From Clostridium aciditolerans (GTDB taxonomy: Bacteria > Bacillota > Clostridia > Clostridiales > Clostridiaceae), in assembly GCF_016316925.1 (NCBI RefSeq), contig NZ_JAEEGB010000003.1:160042-224041 (forward strand): a stretch of DNA of 64,000 nucleotides, in the 5' to 3' direction. Shown one piece after another: positions 45,300-54,467 of this stretch. The position numbers and the translations under genes were made by a program. The notes beneath the pieces were generated by a model that was given only the letters and a program-made list of their open reading frames with translations, was not told where the DNA came from and did not search any database. Each line of letters starts with the position of its first letter. The stretch's first letter is position 1.

Positions 45300-47078
45300 T
45301 TACTGTTTATTGTCTACATAACTTTTAATTGACTGTAAAAATTCCTCTCCATATTTTTTAAGTTTAGTTTCACCTACTCCTTTTATGTTAAGCATAGCTT
45401 CTTCATCTAAGGGACAATATTCACTCATCTCTCGTAAAGTACTATCTGAAAATACAATATAAGGTGGAACATTCTCTCTCTCAGAAATACTTTTTCTGAG
45501 TGTTTTCAGCACTACAAATAATGAGTTGTCTTCTACTGCTATTTTCTTTCGTTTTTGTGTCTTATGATATACCTTTTGTTCACCCTTAAGCACACCTACA
45601 GCTTTTTCTTTTAATCTAACTACAGGGAACTGACTTTCTGTAAGGCCTAAGTAGTCGTCCGCAATTAGTACATTTATGAGGTCCTTTATTTCCTTTAAAG
45701 TGTATCCTTTCATTATTCCAAAGGTAGATAGCTTGTTAAATCCAAACTCAGAAACTTTCTGATCTTTTGAACCTTTAAGTACTTGAGATACAAGTACAGT
45801 TCCAAACCTCTGCTTCATTCTAGCTACACAGGAAAAAATCTTTTGAGCATCAATAGTTATATCTGAAAGTTCCGTTTCATCTTTACAGTTGCTGCAGTTA
45901 TCGCAGTAATCTTGAACATTTTCTTCTTCAAAATATTCAAGAATATATTTTCTTAAACATTTTGTAGTATGGCAATAATCAACCATATGTTGAAGTCTTC
46001 TATATTCCATTAATCTTCTTTCTTCTAAAGAGGTGCTTTGTTCGATTAAAAATTTCTGTAGCATTATATCTTGAGCTCCAAATAATAAAATACATTGACT
46101 TGCTTCGCCATCTCTTCCAGCACGTCCTGCCTCTTGATAATATGCTTCCATATTTTTAGGTATGCTATAGTGTATTACATATCTAACATTTGATTTATCA
46201 ATACCCATACCAAAAGCATTAGTTGCAACTATAATATTTACGTTATCATATATAAAGTCTTCTTGAGCCTTGCTCCTTTCAGAGTCATCTAATCCTGCAT
46301 GATATTTGCTTACGGCATAGCCTTTACCTTTTAGTAACTCATATATGCTGTCAACTTCCTTTCTTGTTGCTGCATATATTATACCTACTTGATCTTTATT
46401 ATCTTCTATATATTTTATCAAATAATCTTTTTTATTTTCTCCTCTAACTACAGAAAAGAACAGGTTTTTACGGTCAAAGCCTGTAGTATAAACCTTTGAA
46501 TTTTTAAGCCCTAGAAGTTTTACAACATCATCTTTTACCTCTTTAGTTGCTGTAGCTGTAAAGGCTGAAATAACAGGCCTGTCTGTTAAGCTCTTAATTA
46601 GAGGTTGTATAGTCCTATAACTTGGTCTAAAATCATGCCCCCACTGTGATACACAGTGACATTCATCTATTGCTATCATTGATATATTTATTGTTCTAAG
46701 AAGCTGACAAAAATTCTCTGATTCCAACCTTTCCGGCGATATATATAATAACTTTGCATAGCCACTTAGAGCCAGCAAAATTCTCTGCTCCATCTCGTTA
46801 TTATCTAATGTACTATTTATGTAAGTTGCCTTAACACCAGCACTATTTAAAGAATCTACCTGATCCTTCATAAGGGATATTAAAGGTGATATTACAATAG
46901 TAATACCTGGGAGAAGAAGTGCAGGTATTTGATAGCATATGGATTTGCCTGCTCCTGTAGGCATTATGGCAAAAGTATCTTCACCCTTTAATATACTTTC
47001 TATAACCTTTTCCTGACCTTTTCTAAAACTACTATATCCGTAATATTTCTTAAGTAATTTTCTAGCTTCATCTAGCAT
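45300..47078 (-). CDS. recQ: ATP-dependent DNA helicase RecQ
   Basis: A 592-residue superfamily II 3'-5' helicase for recombination and fork repair. Walker A MPTGAGKSICYQ near residue 38, DECH-type Walker B 'IAIDECHCVSQWGHDFRP' (DExH as DECH), and motif VI 'YQEAGRAGRDGEASQC'. Zinc-binding Cys residues are in 'CLRKYILEYF...DYCDNCSNC', followed by winged-helix and C-terminal HRDC domains (about 510-592). Complete and in the usual length range. The ATG follows CAGGAGG. Confidence 0.96.
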   Translation of the reverse strand: MLDEARKLLKKYYGYSSFRKGQEKVIESILKGEDTFAIMPTGAGKSICYQIPALLLPGITIVISPLISLMKDQVDSLNSAGVKATYINSTLDNNEMEQRILLALSGYAKLLYISPERLESENFCQLLRTINISMIAIDECHCVSQWGHDFRPSYRTIQPLIKSLTDRPVISAFTATATKEVKDDVVKLLGLKNSKVYTTGFDRKNLFFSVVRGENKKDYLIKYIEDNKDQVGIIYAATRKEVDSIYELLKGKGYAVSKYHAGLDDSERSKAQEDFIYDNVNIIVATNAFGMGIDKSNVRYVIHYSIPKNMEAYYQEAGRAGRDGEASQCILLFGAQDIMLQKFLIEQSTSLEERRLMEYRRLQHMVDYCHTTKCLRKYILEYFEEENVQDYCDNCSNCKDETELSDITIDAQKIFSCVARMKQRFGTVLVSQVLKGSKDQKVSEFGFNKLSTFGIMKGYTLKEIKDLINVLIADDYLGLTESQFPVVRLKEKAVGVLKGEQKVYHKTQKRKKIAVEDNSLFVVLKTLRKSISERENVPPYIVFSDSTLREMSEYCPLDEEAMLNIKGVGETKLKKYGEEFLQSIKSYVDNKQ

Positions 47079-47223
47079 TAAGTTAAGACCTCCTGAATTT
47101 AATCAACCTATATTATAACATTTAAATGATATTATAAATAAACAATAATTTTTAATTTTAATATATATTTCATTTTTATACTTCATAATTTATGTTAAAA
47201 TATATTAATAATGATTATACTTA

Positions 47224-47397
47224 TAAGCAGGCATCCAAAATCTTAAGTAGATATCCCAAATCTATGATTTGGTGATAGTCACTTACACAGCGTGTTGATT
47301 TTGAGATGATCGGTTAAGTAGCGAACCCAAATCTTTGATTTGAAGTGAGTCACTTACTCAGCGAGTACTCATTCGACGATAAGAGAAGGAGTTTCAT
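47224..47397. repeat. Dispersed repeat related to the 59619-59836 tandem array
   Basis: Begins TAAGCAGGCATCCAAAATCTT and ends CATTCGACGATAAGAG then AAGGAGTTTCAT, the same borders as the reverse complement of 59619-59836. The interior holds two AAATCT(A/T)TGATTT palindromes and two CACTTAC(A/T)CAGCG motifs. It occupies the middle of the 390-bp gap between recQ and the 47471 gene. Confidence 0.7.
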
Positions 47398-47470
47398 ATT
47401 TAAAGCAACATATTTTTTTAGTTAAAACATATGCTTTATATTAAATACAGTAATAAAGGAGACACTCAAT

Positions 47471-47977
47471 ATGAATTTAAGCACTAAAAAATCTATAGCA
47501 ATCATTATCTTAGTTTCTTTAATCCCTATATGCTCAGCCTATTCAAAATCTGTAGGATTTTTTTTATTTAATTCTAAATTATTAAGAAATGATAACTCTA
47601 AAGTACAACAGTACATGCCACAAATAACAACTAAAGAAAATTTAATTATAAAAAATACAAATAATAATGAAGAATTAATATATGAAATTAAAAGTAAAAA
47701 GAATGATTTAGATATGGCTATAAAATCCTTAAGGGTTAAAGATTATAATGTAGCCTTGCAGTTAAGTGAAAAAATTAAGCAGTATGTTAGCAAGGGACAA
47801 ACTTTAGACCAAAATATCGATAACATGAAAGAAAATATAAAAATAGATGGAAAAAAACATGACTACGCGTCACTTATAAGTCATATGGATAGTGTAATCA
47901 ACCTACAAAAGGCTAAATATAATTTTCTGAAAGAAGCAAATCTAAATTTGGATTTGGCATTAGAATATTTAAAATAA
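47471..47977 (+). CDS. Secreted or membrane-anchored hypothetical protein
   Basis: 168 residues. An N-terminal hydrophobic helix (SIAIIILVSLIPICSAYS, about 9-26) looks like a signal peptide or anchor. The rest is basic and helical (LDMAIKSLRVKDYNVALQLSEKIKQYV), perhaps a four-helix bundle like chemoreceptor sensor domains, but without a family match. The ATG follows AAAGGAG. It ends just before the fluoride riboswitch promoter. The function is unknown. Confidence 0.7.
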   Translation: MNLSTKKSIAIIILVSLIPICSAYSKSVGFFLFNSKLLRNDNSKVQQYMPQITTKENLIIKNTNNNEELIYEIKSKKNDLDMAIKSLRVKDYNVALQLSEKIKQYVSKGQTLDQNIDNMKENIKIDGKKHDYASLISHMDSVINLQKAKYNFLKEANLNLDLALEYLK

Positions 47978-47989
47978 ACCTCATAAAGC

Positions 47990-48019
47990 TTGTATTTATA
48001 ATATAAAATATAGTATAAT
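47990..48019 (+). promoter_or_regulatory. Promoter of the fluoride-responsive crcB operon
   Basis: TTGTAT, an 18-bp spacer and TATAAT. The predicted start (about 48026) coincides with the first base of the riboswitch aptamer. Confidence 0.75.
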
Positions 48020-48024
48020 ACTTT

Positions 48025-48100
48025 TGGTGATGGAGCTCACCTTTAATCGCGTAAGCTAATGGCTCCTACTTTAATTTTAAATTAAAGTAGGAGTTTTTTT
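48025..48100 (+). promoter_or_regulatory. Fluoride riboswitch (crcB motif) with terminator
   Basis: The aptamer carries the conserved GGTGATGGAGCTCACC and GCTAATGGCTCCTAC segments of the crcB motif. The expression platform is a perfect 15-bp hairpin (CTCCTACTTTAATTT / AAATTAAAGTAGGAG, 48063-48093) with T7. Its left arm overlaps the aptamer's 3' end, so fluoride binding would prevent termination and turn on crcB. Confidence 0.95.
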
Positions 48101-48132
48101 GCTATACTAAGCATGAAGAGGAGATGCATAAA

Positions 48133-48546
48133 ATGAGAAAATACATTTTTATAGGAATAGGAGGTTTTTTTGGAGCTATTTTAAGGCTTTATATAAAAGC
48201 TTTTCCAATACAGAATTATAAAGAGCTAGTTCCACTTAATATACTTTTTATTAATGTAATGGGAAGTTTTCTTCTTGCATTAATAACTACAACCACATTA
48301 GAAGTTTGGGAAATAAATTCAGACATAAGACTTGGAATTTGCACTGGCTTTTTAGGTGCATACACTACTTTTTCAACTATGTGCAAGGAAGCTGTAACAT
48401 TTTTAGATAAGGGCGACTATTTTTCCGCTGTGACCTATCTTACAAACTCAGTGTTTCTTGGCATAGCTGCAGCATATCTAGGTGTAGTAGTTGCAAGGGA
48501 GTTTGTATATAAATTAGTGACTAAAAAAGCTTATAAGTATGATTAA
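48133..48546 (+). CDS. crcB: Fluoride channel CrcB/Fluc, first subunit
   Basis: About 137 residues with four TM helices. The conserved 'GGFFGAILRLYIKA', 'NVMGSFLLA' and 'GFLGAYTTFSTMCKEA' (the Phe-box and TTFST track) identify a Fluc channel that expels cytoplasmic F-. ATG 48133 has GAGGAG at proper distance; the ATG at 48124 abuts the site. Paired with a second crcB, suggesting a heterodimeric channel. Controlled by the riboswitch just upstream. Confidence 0.95.
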   Translation: MRKYIFIGIGGFFGAILRLYIKAFPIQNYKELVPLNILFINVMGSFLLALITTTTLEVWEINSDIRLGICTGFLGAYTTFSTMCKEAVTFLDKGDYFSAVTYLTNSVFLGIAAAYLGVVVAREFVYKLVTKKAYKYD

Positions 48547-48567
48547 AATGATACTAGAGGCCTTTAA

Positions 48568-48767
48568 TTTTTTAGAGTACAATTGACAATTGACAGAGGA
48601 CAGAGAAGGTGAGTTTTCTTCCTTACGGCAGAAAACTAATTTATTTTAATCTCGTTTCGCTAATGCGAAACATTAGTTTATAATATAAATCAAAGATTTT
48701 TCACAATGTAATGGAGAAAAATCCTCCTTCATTGTCCTCTGTCAATTCTCCTCTGTCCTCTAAAAAA
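48568..48767. mobile_element. 200-bp MITE-like element between the crcB genes
   Basis: Imperfect terminal inverted repeats begin TTTTTTAGAG and contain GACAGAGGACA in each arm (about 38 bp). Inside are two hairpins, GTTTTC.../GAAAAC and GTTTCGC/GCGAAAC. No coding capacity. A separate AAAATTTTGC/GCAAAATTTT hairpin follows at 48764-48786, just before the second crcB ribosome binding site. Confidence 0.65.
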
Positions 48768-48803
48768 TTTTGCGTCGCAAAATTTTAGTTGGAGGTGTTA
48801 ATT

Positions 48804-49160
48804 ATGGAATTTCTATTAGTAGGGACTGGCGGAATACTAGGAAGTATAACAAGATATTCTCTAGGTAAATTTGTAGCTGCTCACTGTAAAAGGCAATTTC
48901 CAGTGGGAACTGCTTTTATAAATATAAGTGGAGCATTGCTACTTGGAATATTAAGCAGTGCTGGGACAAGTAAAAACATGTATATATTTTTAGGAGATGG
49001 TTTTCTCGGAGCTTACACTACATTTTCTACATTTATGTATGAGGGCTTTAATCTATTTGAAAGCAATAAAAAGCTTAATGCATTTATTTATATACTAATG
49101 TCAGTTCTTTTAGGTGTTATTGGATATAAAATAGGCTTTAAACTTGGATTATTGTTTTAA
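48804..49160 (+). CDS. crcB: Fluoride channel CrcB/Fluc, second subunit
   Basis: About 118 residues with four TM helices. Motifs 'GTGGILGSITRYSLGKF', 'GTAFINISGALLLG' and 'GFLGAYTTFSTFMYEG' match Fluc. It diverges from the first crcB, so it is not a recent copy. Two-gene crcB systems make heterodimeric channels. ATG 48804 has GGAGG eight bases upstream; the TTG at 48789 overlaps that site. The insertion between the two genes may uncouple their expression. Confidence 0.95.
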   Translation: MEFLLVGTGGILGSITRYSLGKFVAAHCKRQFPVGTAFINISGALLLGILSSAGTSKNMYIFLGDGFLGAYTTFSTFMYEGFNLFESNKKLNAFIYILMSVLLGVIGYKIGFKLGLLF

Positions 49161-49195
49161 ATAAGGCATCTGAAAGAAAATAATAAGTCAAAGAT

Positions 49196-49234
49196 GAGTA
49201 GGAGTAAAGTGAATTTATCACTTTACTCCTACTC
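49196..49234. terminator. 17-bp perfect terminator hairpin
   Basis: GAGTAGGAGTAAAGTGA / TCACTTTACTCCTACTC with loop ATTTA between the convergent crcB and MFS genes. One arm contains the MFS stop codon. Confidence 0.85.
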
Positions 49235-50431
49235 TTTTAGTGTTTCTTCTAGTATTTTTTCATCCTTTTGTAAAGTCATAGAAACTACAACTATAATAAA
49301 CGCAAAAACAGCTATACCAAAATATAAAATTTTAAAGGTTGCAGAATAATCAAATTCTCTAACCGCATAAAATTCAATAAGTCTTCCCCATAAAAGAGAT
49401 ATTAGGAATCCTCCTAGAAATCTTATTGATGTATATAGCGACATTTTTCTTGAAACATTTGTATGAATTGATTTTGCAAGAAAAATGTTTAAAGTTGAAA
49501 AAGCTATTCCTACAAATAGGGCTGTAAGAGCCAAAAATAATACAGATATTCCTAGTGATAAATGCACTCCAATTCCAACAGAGGATACGATAAATACGAT
49601 AAACACATAATTTCTTATTGTTTTAAATGAAAGTTTTCTAAGTAAAATTACTGGTAGTATAGTTCCTACTACACCTAATATTTGCTCCAAGGATAACACT
49701 CTTCCAGTACTTCCGATAGCTTTAAAGCTTTCCATATAGTATGCTAAATAAACCTGAATAGATCCAAAAATAGCTTGTGCTGAAAATATCATCAATACTA
49801 AGCTAATATATATCTTTTTATTATCCTGTGGTAAATCTTCACTAATAAAATTTTCTTCAACTTTTTCGTGAGCATTTTTAATACTTATTAAGATGAAAAC
49901 CCATACTATAATGCCCATAATTATTGGTATTAAGAATAGTTTTATTGGTTCATTAATAAAGCTTCCTGTTATCATTGCAGCAACAAGTCCACCAGCTGCA
50001 GCTCCAATTTCTAAAATGGTTGAACTCTTCTTTTGATCTTCGCTGCTTAAAGCAACCTTACTCATTGAAAGCACCAATGGGAAAAATGCTGCCTCACCTA
50101 AAGCTTCAATAAATCTTCCAAATACAAATAAAGGATACTTTATTACAGTTATTGAAAGTATTTCTATAGAAATTCCAAGTATCCATAAGAATACAAAGGT
50201 TAAAAGCAGTGGTTTTGTTCCAGTTTTCTTTATAAGAAAACCAACTACTGGAGAAAACAAAATCATCACTAAGTATCCTATATTGGGTAGCCACGAAACC
50301 TGACTTATTGTAACGCCAAATATCTTTTGAAGAGTTGGCAATATTGGGAAAAACATAACTACACCAAATATTGATAAAAATGGTACAATGAAATCTGCTA
50401 TGAAAATACTATTTCTTTCTCTTGAATTCAT
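49229..50431 (-). CDS. MFS transporter
   Basis: 400 residues, 12 TM helices, major facilitator fold. A loop 2-3 motif near 'FSPVVGFLIKKTGTKPLLL' is the family's motif A variant. A central cytoplasmic loop (HEKVEENFISEDLPQDNKK) divides the halves. Probably a drug or metabolite exporter; the substrate is unknown. The ATG follows GAGGAGG. Stand-alone gene. Confidence 0.9.
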   Translation of the reverse strand: MNSRERNSIFIADFIVPFLSIFGVVMFFPILPTLQKIFGVTISQVSWLPNIGYLVMILFSPVVGFLIKKTGTKPLLLTFVFLWILGISIEILSITVIKYPLFVFGRFIEALGEAAFFPLVLSMSKVALSSEDQKKSSTILEIGAAAGGLVAAMITGSFINEPIKLFLIPIIMGIIVWVFILISIKNAHEKVEENFISEDLPQDNKKIYISLVLMIFSAQAIFGSIQVYLAYYMESFKAIGSTGRVLSLEQILGVVGTILPVILLRKLSFKTIRNYVFIVFIVSSVGIGVHLSLGISVLFLALTALFVGIAFSTLNIFLAKSIHTNVSRKMSLYTSIRFLGGFLISLLWGRLIEFYAVREFDYSATFKILYFGIAVFAFIIVVVSMTLQKDEKILEETLKE

Positions 50432-50500
50432 TTTTCCTCCTCATTTATAACTGTACATTAATATATTCAACAAAATCACTAATTACTATATAAAGCTTTT

Positions 50501-50540
50501 AAAATGGTCACTTTATATTATTAACTAAAGTGACCATTTT
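50501..50540 (-). terminator. Hairpin after punA
   Basis: Perfect 15-bp arms AAAATGGTCACTTTA / TAAAGTGACCATTTT. It lies 9 bases beyond the punA stop. No long T-run follows beyond the stem's own. Confidence 0.7.
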
Positions 50541-50549
50541 AAATAGTGA

Positions 50550-51368
50550 TTATACTTCTTTTACTATATTTTTCATAAGATTGATGAATTTTTCTCTTGC
50601 TATTTCTGAAGTTTCCATTACTTCAGCGTGACTCAAAGGTTGCTCAAGTATTCCTGCTGCCATATTTGTCATACATGAAACACCTATAACCTTTATTCCG
50701 CTGTGATTTGCTATAATTACTTCTGGAACAGTTGACATACCAACTGCATCTGCACCTAAAATACGTGCCATTCTTACTTCAGCAGGTGTCTCATAAGTAG
50801 GGCCACTAAACCAAGCATATACTCCCTCTTGAACTGGTATATTTAATTTTTCAGCTATACTCTTAACCTTGCTTCTTAAGTCTTTATCATATGCATTTGA
50901 CATATCAGGGAAACGAGGACCAAATTCATCTAAGTTTTTGCCTATTAATGGATTAGTTCCTGATAGGTTAAGGTGATCTTTTATAATCATTAAATCTCCA
51001 GGTTTATAATCTGTATTTGCAGCACCAGCAGCATTTGTAACAACCAAGGTTTCAATACCTAGTGCCTTCATAACACGAACTGGGAATACAACTTCTTGTA
51101 CATCATACCCTTCATAATAATGGAATCTTCCCTGCATAGCTATAACTGTTTTTCCTTCTAAAGTTCCAACAACTAAACGACCAGCGTGTCCTTGAACAGT
51201 TGATACTGGAAAATGAGGTAATTCATTATAAGGATAAAACTCTGGATTTTCTATTTGATCTGCAATTGCTCCAAGACCAGATCCTAAAATAAGACCTATT
51301 TGAGGCTTATATTTTGTTTTTTCTAAAATAAAATTTGATGCTTCTTTAATTTTTAATTCATAATTCAT
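50550..51368 (-). CDS. punA: Purine-nucleoside phosphorylase (trimeric type)
   Basis: A 272-residue enzyme that phosphorolyses inosine or guanosine to base and ribose-1-phosphate. Motifs: 'LGSGLGAIAD' (phosphate loop), 'VQGHAGRLVVG', 'MQGRFHYYEGYD', 'TNAAGAANTDYKPGDLMIIKDHLN', and 'GMSTVPEVIIANH' near residue 215. These place it in the PNP/MTAP trimeric family. It follows deoB by 25 bases, forming a nucleoside salvage operon in which DeoB converts the ribose-1-phosphate made here. The ATG follows AAGGAG. Confidence 0.95.
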   Translation of the reverse strand: MNYELKIKEASNFILEKTKYKPQIGLILGSGLGAIADQIENPEFYPYNELPHFPVSTVQGHAGRLVVGTLEGKTVIAMQGRFHYYEGYDVQEVVFPVRVMKALGIETLVVTNAAGAANTDYKPGDLMIIKDHLNLSGTNPLIGKNLDEFGPRFPDMSNAYDKDLRSKVKSIAEKLNIPVQEGVYAWFSGPTYETPAEVRMARILGADAVGMSTVPEVIIANHSGIKVIGVSCMTNMAAGILEQPLSHAEVMETSEIAREKFINLMKNIVKEV

Positions 51369-51393
51369 TTCATCTACTCCTTAATATTAAATC

Positions 51394-52566
51394 TTATTTC
51401 AAAATTTCTTTTAAAAAACTTTCTCCATTTTTAATTTTCTCTAAAGAAAAGACTTCAGCAATAGTCTGCCCAATATCAGCAAAGCTATTTCTTGTTCCAA
51501 GGTTAGTATTGGATTTTAAAGTTTTACCATAAGCTATAAAAGGTACATACTCTCTTGTATGATCTGTTCCCGGTGTAGTAGGGTCACAACCGTGATCAGC
51601 AGTAATCATTAAAAGATCTGAATCTCTCATTCCTTCAAGTATTTCTGGAAGTCTTGAATCAAAAGCCTCTAAGCCTTTTCCATAAGCTTCTGGATCATTA
51701 CGATGTCCCCACTTCATATCAAAATCAACTAGATTTGTAAATATCAATCCTTTTTTATTTTGCTTCATATAATTTAAAGTTTGATCTATTCCATCCATAT
51801 TATCTTTTGTATGAATTGCCTCTGTAATGCCTTTACCGCAGAATATATCTTCTATTTTTCCTACAGCCATTACATGTAATTTATTATTTTTTAAAACATC
51901 AAGTAGAGTGTCATGTGGCGGTGTTAATGAAAAATCTCTTCTATTAGCAGTTCTCGAGAAATTTCCTGGTTGTCCGATAAATGGTCTAGCAATTACTCTA
52001 GCCACTGCATGCTCATCTTTTAGTATTTTTCTTGCAATTTCGCACATTTTATATAGTTCTTCAAGTGGTATAATATCTTCATGTACAGCTATCTGGAATA
52101 CACTATCTGCTGAAGTGTAAACAATAGGATTGCCAGTCTTCATATGTTCTTCACCAAGTTCATCTAATATTGCAGTTCCTGAAGCAGGCTTATTACCTAT
52201 CATTTTTCTTCCAATGGCGCCTTCAAAGGCTTCAACAATTTCTCTTGGGAATCCGTTAGGATACGTTGGGAAAGGTTGTTTTGACACTACTCCTGCCATC
52301 TCCCAATGTCCTGTTGTTGTATCCTTTCCGTTTGATGCTTCAGCTAACCGAGCATAACAACCTAATGGGCTTTCTGCCTTATTAACTCCTTTTATATTAT
52401 CAATATTTCCAAGTCCTAGTTTTTCTAAGTTAGGAAGTTTTAATCCTCCTAGTACCTTTGATACATTTCCAATTGTATTACAGCCAATATCACCATATTT
52501 ATCAGCATCATACATTTCACCCATTCCAACACTGTCTAGCACTATCCATATAACTCTATCTACCAT
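51394..52566 (-). CDS. deoB: Phosphopentomutase
   Basis: 390 residues. Interconverts (deoxy)ribose-1- and 5-phosphate, feeding nucleoside sugars to central metabolism. Alkaline-phosphatase-fold metal motifs are visible: '[19 protein letters not shown]' at the N-terminus (Asp ligands), '[11 protein letters not shown]' (nucleophile Thr region), and '[25 protein letters not shown]'. First gene of deoB-punA. The long upstream region with two cre boxes predicts repression by CcpA when good carbon is present. The spacing AGGAG-AT-ATG is unusually short. Confidence 0.96.
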   Translation of the reverse strand: MVDRVIWIVLDSVGMGEMYDADKYGDIGCNTIGNVSKVLGGLKLPNLEKLGLGNIDNIKGVNKAESPLGCYARLAEASNGKDTTTGHWEMAGVVSKQPFPTYPNGFPREIVEAFEGAIGRKMIGNKPASGTAILDELGEEHMKTGNPIVYTSADSVFQIAVHEDIIPLEELYKMCEIARKILKDEHAVARVIARPFIGQPGNFSRTANRRDFSLTPPHDTLLDVLKNNKLHVMAVGKIEDIFCGKGITEAIHTKDNMDGIDQTLNYMKQNKKGLIFTNLVDFDMKWGHRNDPEAYGKGLEAFDSRLPEILEGMRDSDLLMITADHGCDPTTPGTDHTREYVPFIAYGKTLKSNTNLGTRNSFADIGQTIAEVFSLEKIKNGESFLKEILK

Positions 52567-52695
52567 ATCTCCTACTGATTTTTAAATTAATGACATTATT
52601 TTAAAAACCAGTACTTCACCTCCTTATTTTTCAAAATTTTATATTAATTCTACTGTTATAGTTTCAAATCATGTATGTTGTTCATACGTAATATG

Positions 52696-52709
52696 TGAAA
52701 GCGCTTCCA
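52696..52709. promoter_or_regulatory. cre box (CcpA site), deoB-proximal
   Basis: TGAAAGCGCTTCCA matches the TGNAANCGNTNNCA catabolite-response consensus. It lies 130 bp upstream of deoB. Confidence 0.8.
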
Positions 52710-52723
52710 CATAACTTATTATA

Positions 52724-52751
52724 AAATGTGAATTTAAGTAAATTCACATTT
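52724..52751. promoter_or_regulatory. 28-bp perfect palindrome, deoB upstream
   Basis: AAATGTGAATTT / AAATTCACATTT around AAGT. Candidate operator for a deo repressor or a strong hairpin in the leader. Confidence 0.5.
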
Positions 52752-52864
52752 GGCTTTATATCTTTGCATATTGACTTTTTTATTTTGATTAATAAATTGT
52801 ATCGATGTAAACTAACAATTTATCTAGTTTGCTAAAATTATCAGCATTATTTCACATTTAAATA

Positions 52865-52878
52865 TGTTAGCGCTTACA
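52865..52878. promoter_or_regulatory. cre box (CcpA site), distal
   Basis: TGTTAGCGCTTACA, a near-perfect palindromic cre, 169 bp from the proximal one. Close by at 52890-52919 is CAACATATT / AATATGTTG, another operator-like inverted repeat. The rest of the 764-bp deoB to CDF gap is AT-rich DNA without an ORF or other visible signal. Confidence 0.75.
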
Positions 52879-53330
52879 TACTTAATATACAACATATTAT
52901 GCCAAAGTTCAATATGTTGTTTTAAAATTTTTTCTAACTGAACAATATAATAATCATGAGTGATTTTGATTAAATTATATTAGTATTTTTAATTAAATAC
53001 TAATGCTGATATTTATCATATAATAAGAACCAATTTATAAAAAAATCATATAATTAATATTATGAGATAATTAATATCATATACTATTGATATACAAAGT
53101 TAATTATTCTTAATTATCATTTGATAATTAAATTCTCAGTGATTTTTTATATAAATAAGCTAATTTATTACCTACATAAGCTTAGGATTTATCACATATT
53201 TATCAATTGAACATATTATATTATTATAATAGATGTATTTTTATAAAACCAAACCCTTATCAGAGATTATGAATGATTAGATATTATTAAATATAACTAG
53301 AAATACTGAACTTTAGGAGGCAACAATCAA

Positions 53331-54197
53331 ATGGACAAAGAAAAGGCTGCTTATTTATCTATTGTATCAAATTCTTTACTTATTATTTTCAAGCTTACTG
53401 CCGGTATACTTATAGGTTCTATAAGTGTTATATCAGAAGCTATTCACTCTTCAATCGACTTGTTAGCTAGCTTTATAGCGTTTTTTTCCATAAGAAAAGC
53501 ATCAAAAACAGAGGATGATGACCATCCTTTTGGATATGGTAAATATGAAAATGTATCTGGATTTGCGGAAGCTATTTTGATATTTTTCGCTGCTGCCTTT
53601 ATTATTATAGAAGCGATGAAAAAAATTATTCATGGATCATCAATAGATAGTGTTGGATTAGGCTTAGCGGTAATGTTTATTTCATCTGTAGTTAACTTTT
53701 TAATATCTACTAAGTTATTTAGTGTGGCAAGAAAAACTGATTCTATTGCACTAGAAGCTGATGCATTACATCTTTTAACGGATGTAATAACAACCGCAGG
53801 AGTATTTTTAGGGCTCCTTGTAGTTAAGTTAACGGGATTAAAAATCATTGACTCCTTGACTGCAATATTTGTAGCATTCCTAATTATAAAAACTTCTATT
53901 GATTTAACCAAAAGATCCATAAAAGATTTAGTGGATAGCAGACTTCCAGATGAAGATATTAGTAAAATATTAGAAATCATTACTTCACATGATGAAATTA
54001 AAGGTTATCATAGATTAAGGACAAGAAAAAGTGGTCAGAAAAAAGAAATTGACATTCATTTAAAGCTTAGTGAAAATTATTCGTTGACCCAAGCCCATAA
54101 TATATGCAGTCATATAGAAAGAGATATAAAGCATATTTTTCCAAACAGTTATATTCTCATACATCCTGAGCCATTCTCTGTTATAAAAAACATATAA
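53331..54197 (+). CDS. Cation diffusion facilitator (FieF-like) metal exporter
   Basis: 288 residues with six TM helices and a C-terminal cytoplasmic metal-sensing domain. Metal-site motifs: 'SEAIHSSIDLLAS' in TM2 (HxxxD), 'DDDHPFGYGKYE', and 'EADALHLLTDV' in TM5 (DxxxxxxD/HxxxD). Exports Zn2+/Fe2+/Mn2+ using protons. The exact metal cannot be read. The ATG follows AGGAGG. Divergent from deoB. Confidence 0.93.
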   Translation: MDKEKAAYLSIVSNSLLIIFKLTAGILIGSISVISEAIHSSIDLLASFIAFFSIRKASKTEDDDHPFGYGKYENVSGFAEAILIFFAAAFIIIEAMKKIIHGSSIDSVGLGLAVMFISSVVNFLISTKLFSVARKTDSIALEADALHLLTDVITTAGVFLGLLVVKLTGLKIIDSLTAIFVAFLIIKTSIDLTKRSIKDLVDSRLPDEDISKILEIITSHDEIKGYHRLRTRKSGQKKEIDIHLKLSENYSLTQAHNICSHIERDIKHIFPNSYILIHPEPFSVIKNI

Positions 54198-54308
54198 ATA
54201 TCCTTGGTTTGACCAGCTTATGAGAGATTTCCAGTTGTTAGCTTATTTGATTCAGTTTAACCCCTCGCTTAAGGAGTATAAGGTTAAGATAGAGCTGTAA
54301 TCGAAGAT

Positions 54309-54345
54309 AAAAGCATGTAGTTTAAAGCAAAAACTACATGCTTTT
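54309..54345. terminator. Bidirectional terminator ending the microcompartment operon
   Basis: Perfect 15-bp arms AAAAGCATGTAGTTT / AAACTACATGCTTTT with a 7-nt loop between convergent CDF and pduB genes. Confidence 0.85.
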
Positions 54346-54467
54346 CTTTATTTGAATGGACATTCTAACAATAAATAATTCTAATAATTTAAACATCATA
54401 CTTTACACCTCGCAATGGCTCTTCACAGAACCCAGCTACTTCTTCTCTATGATAATAACACCCTCTG

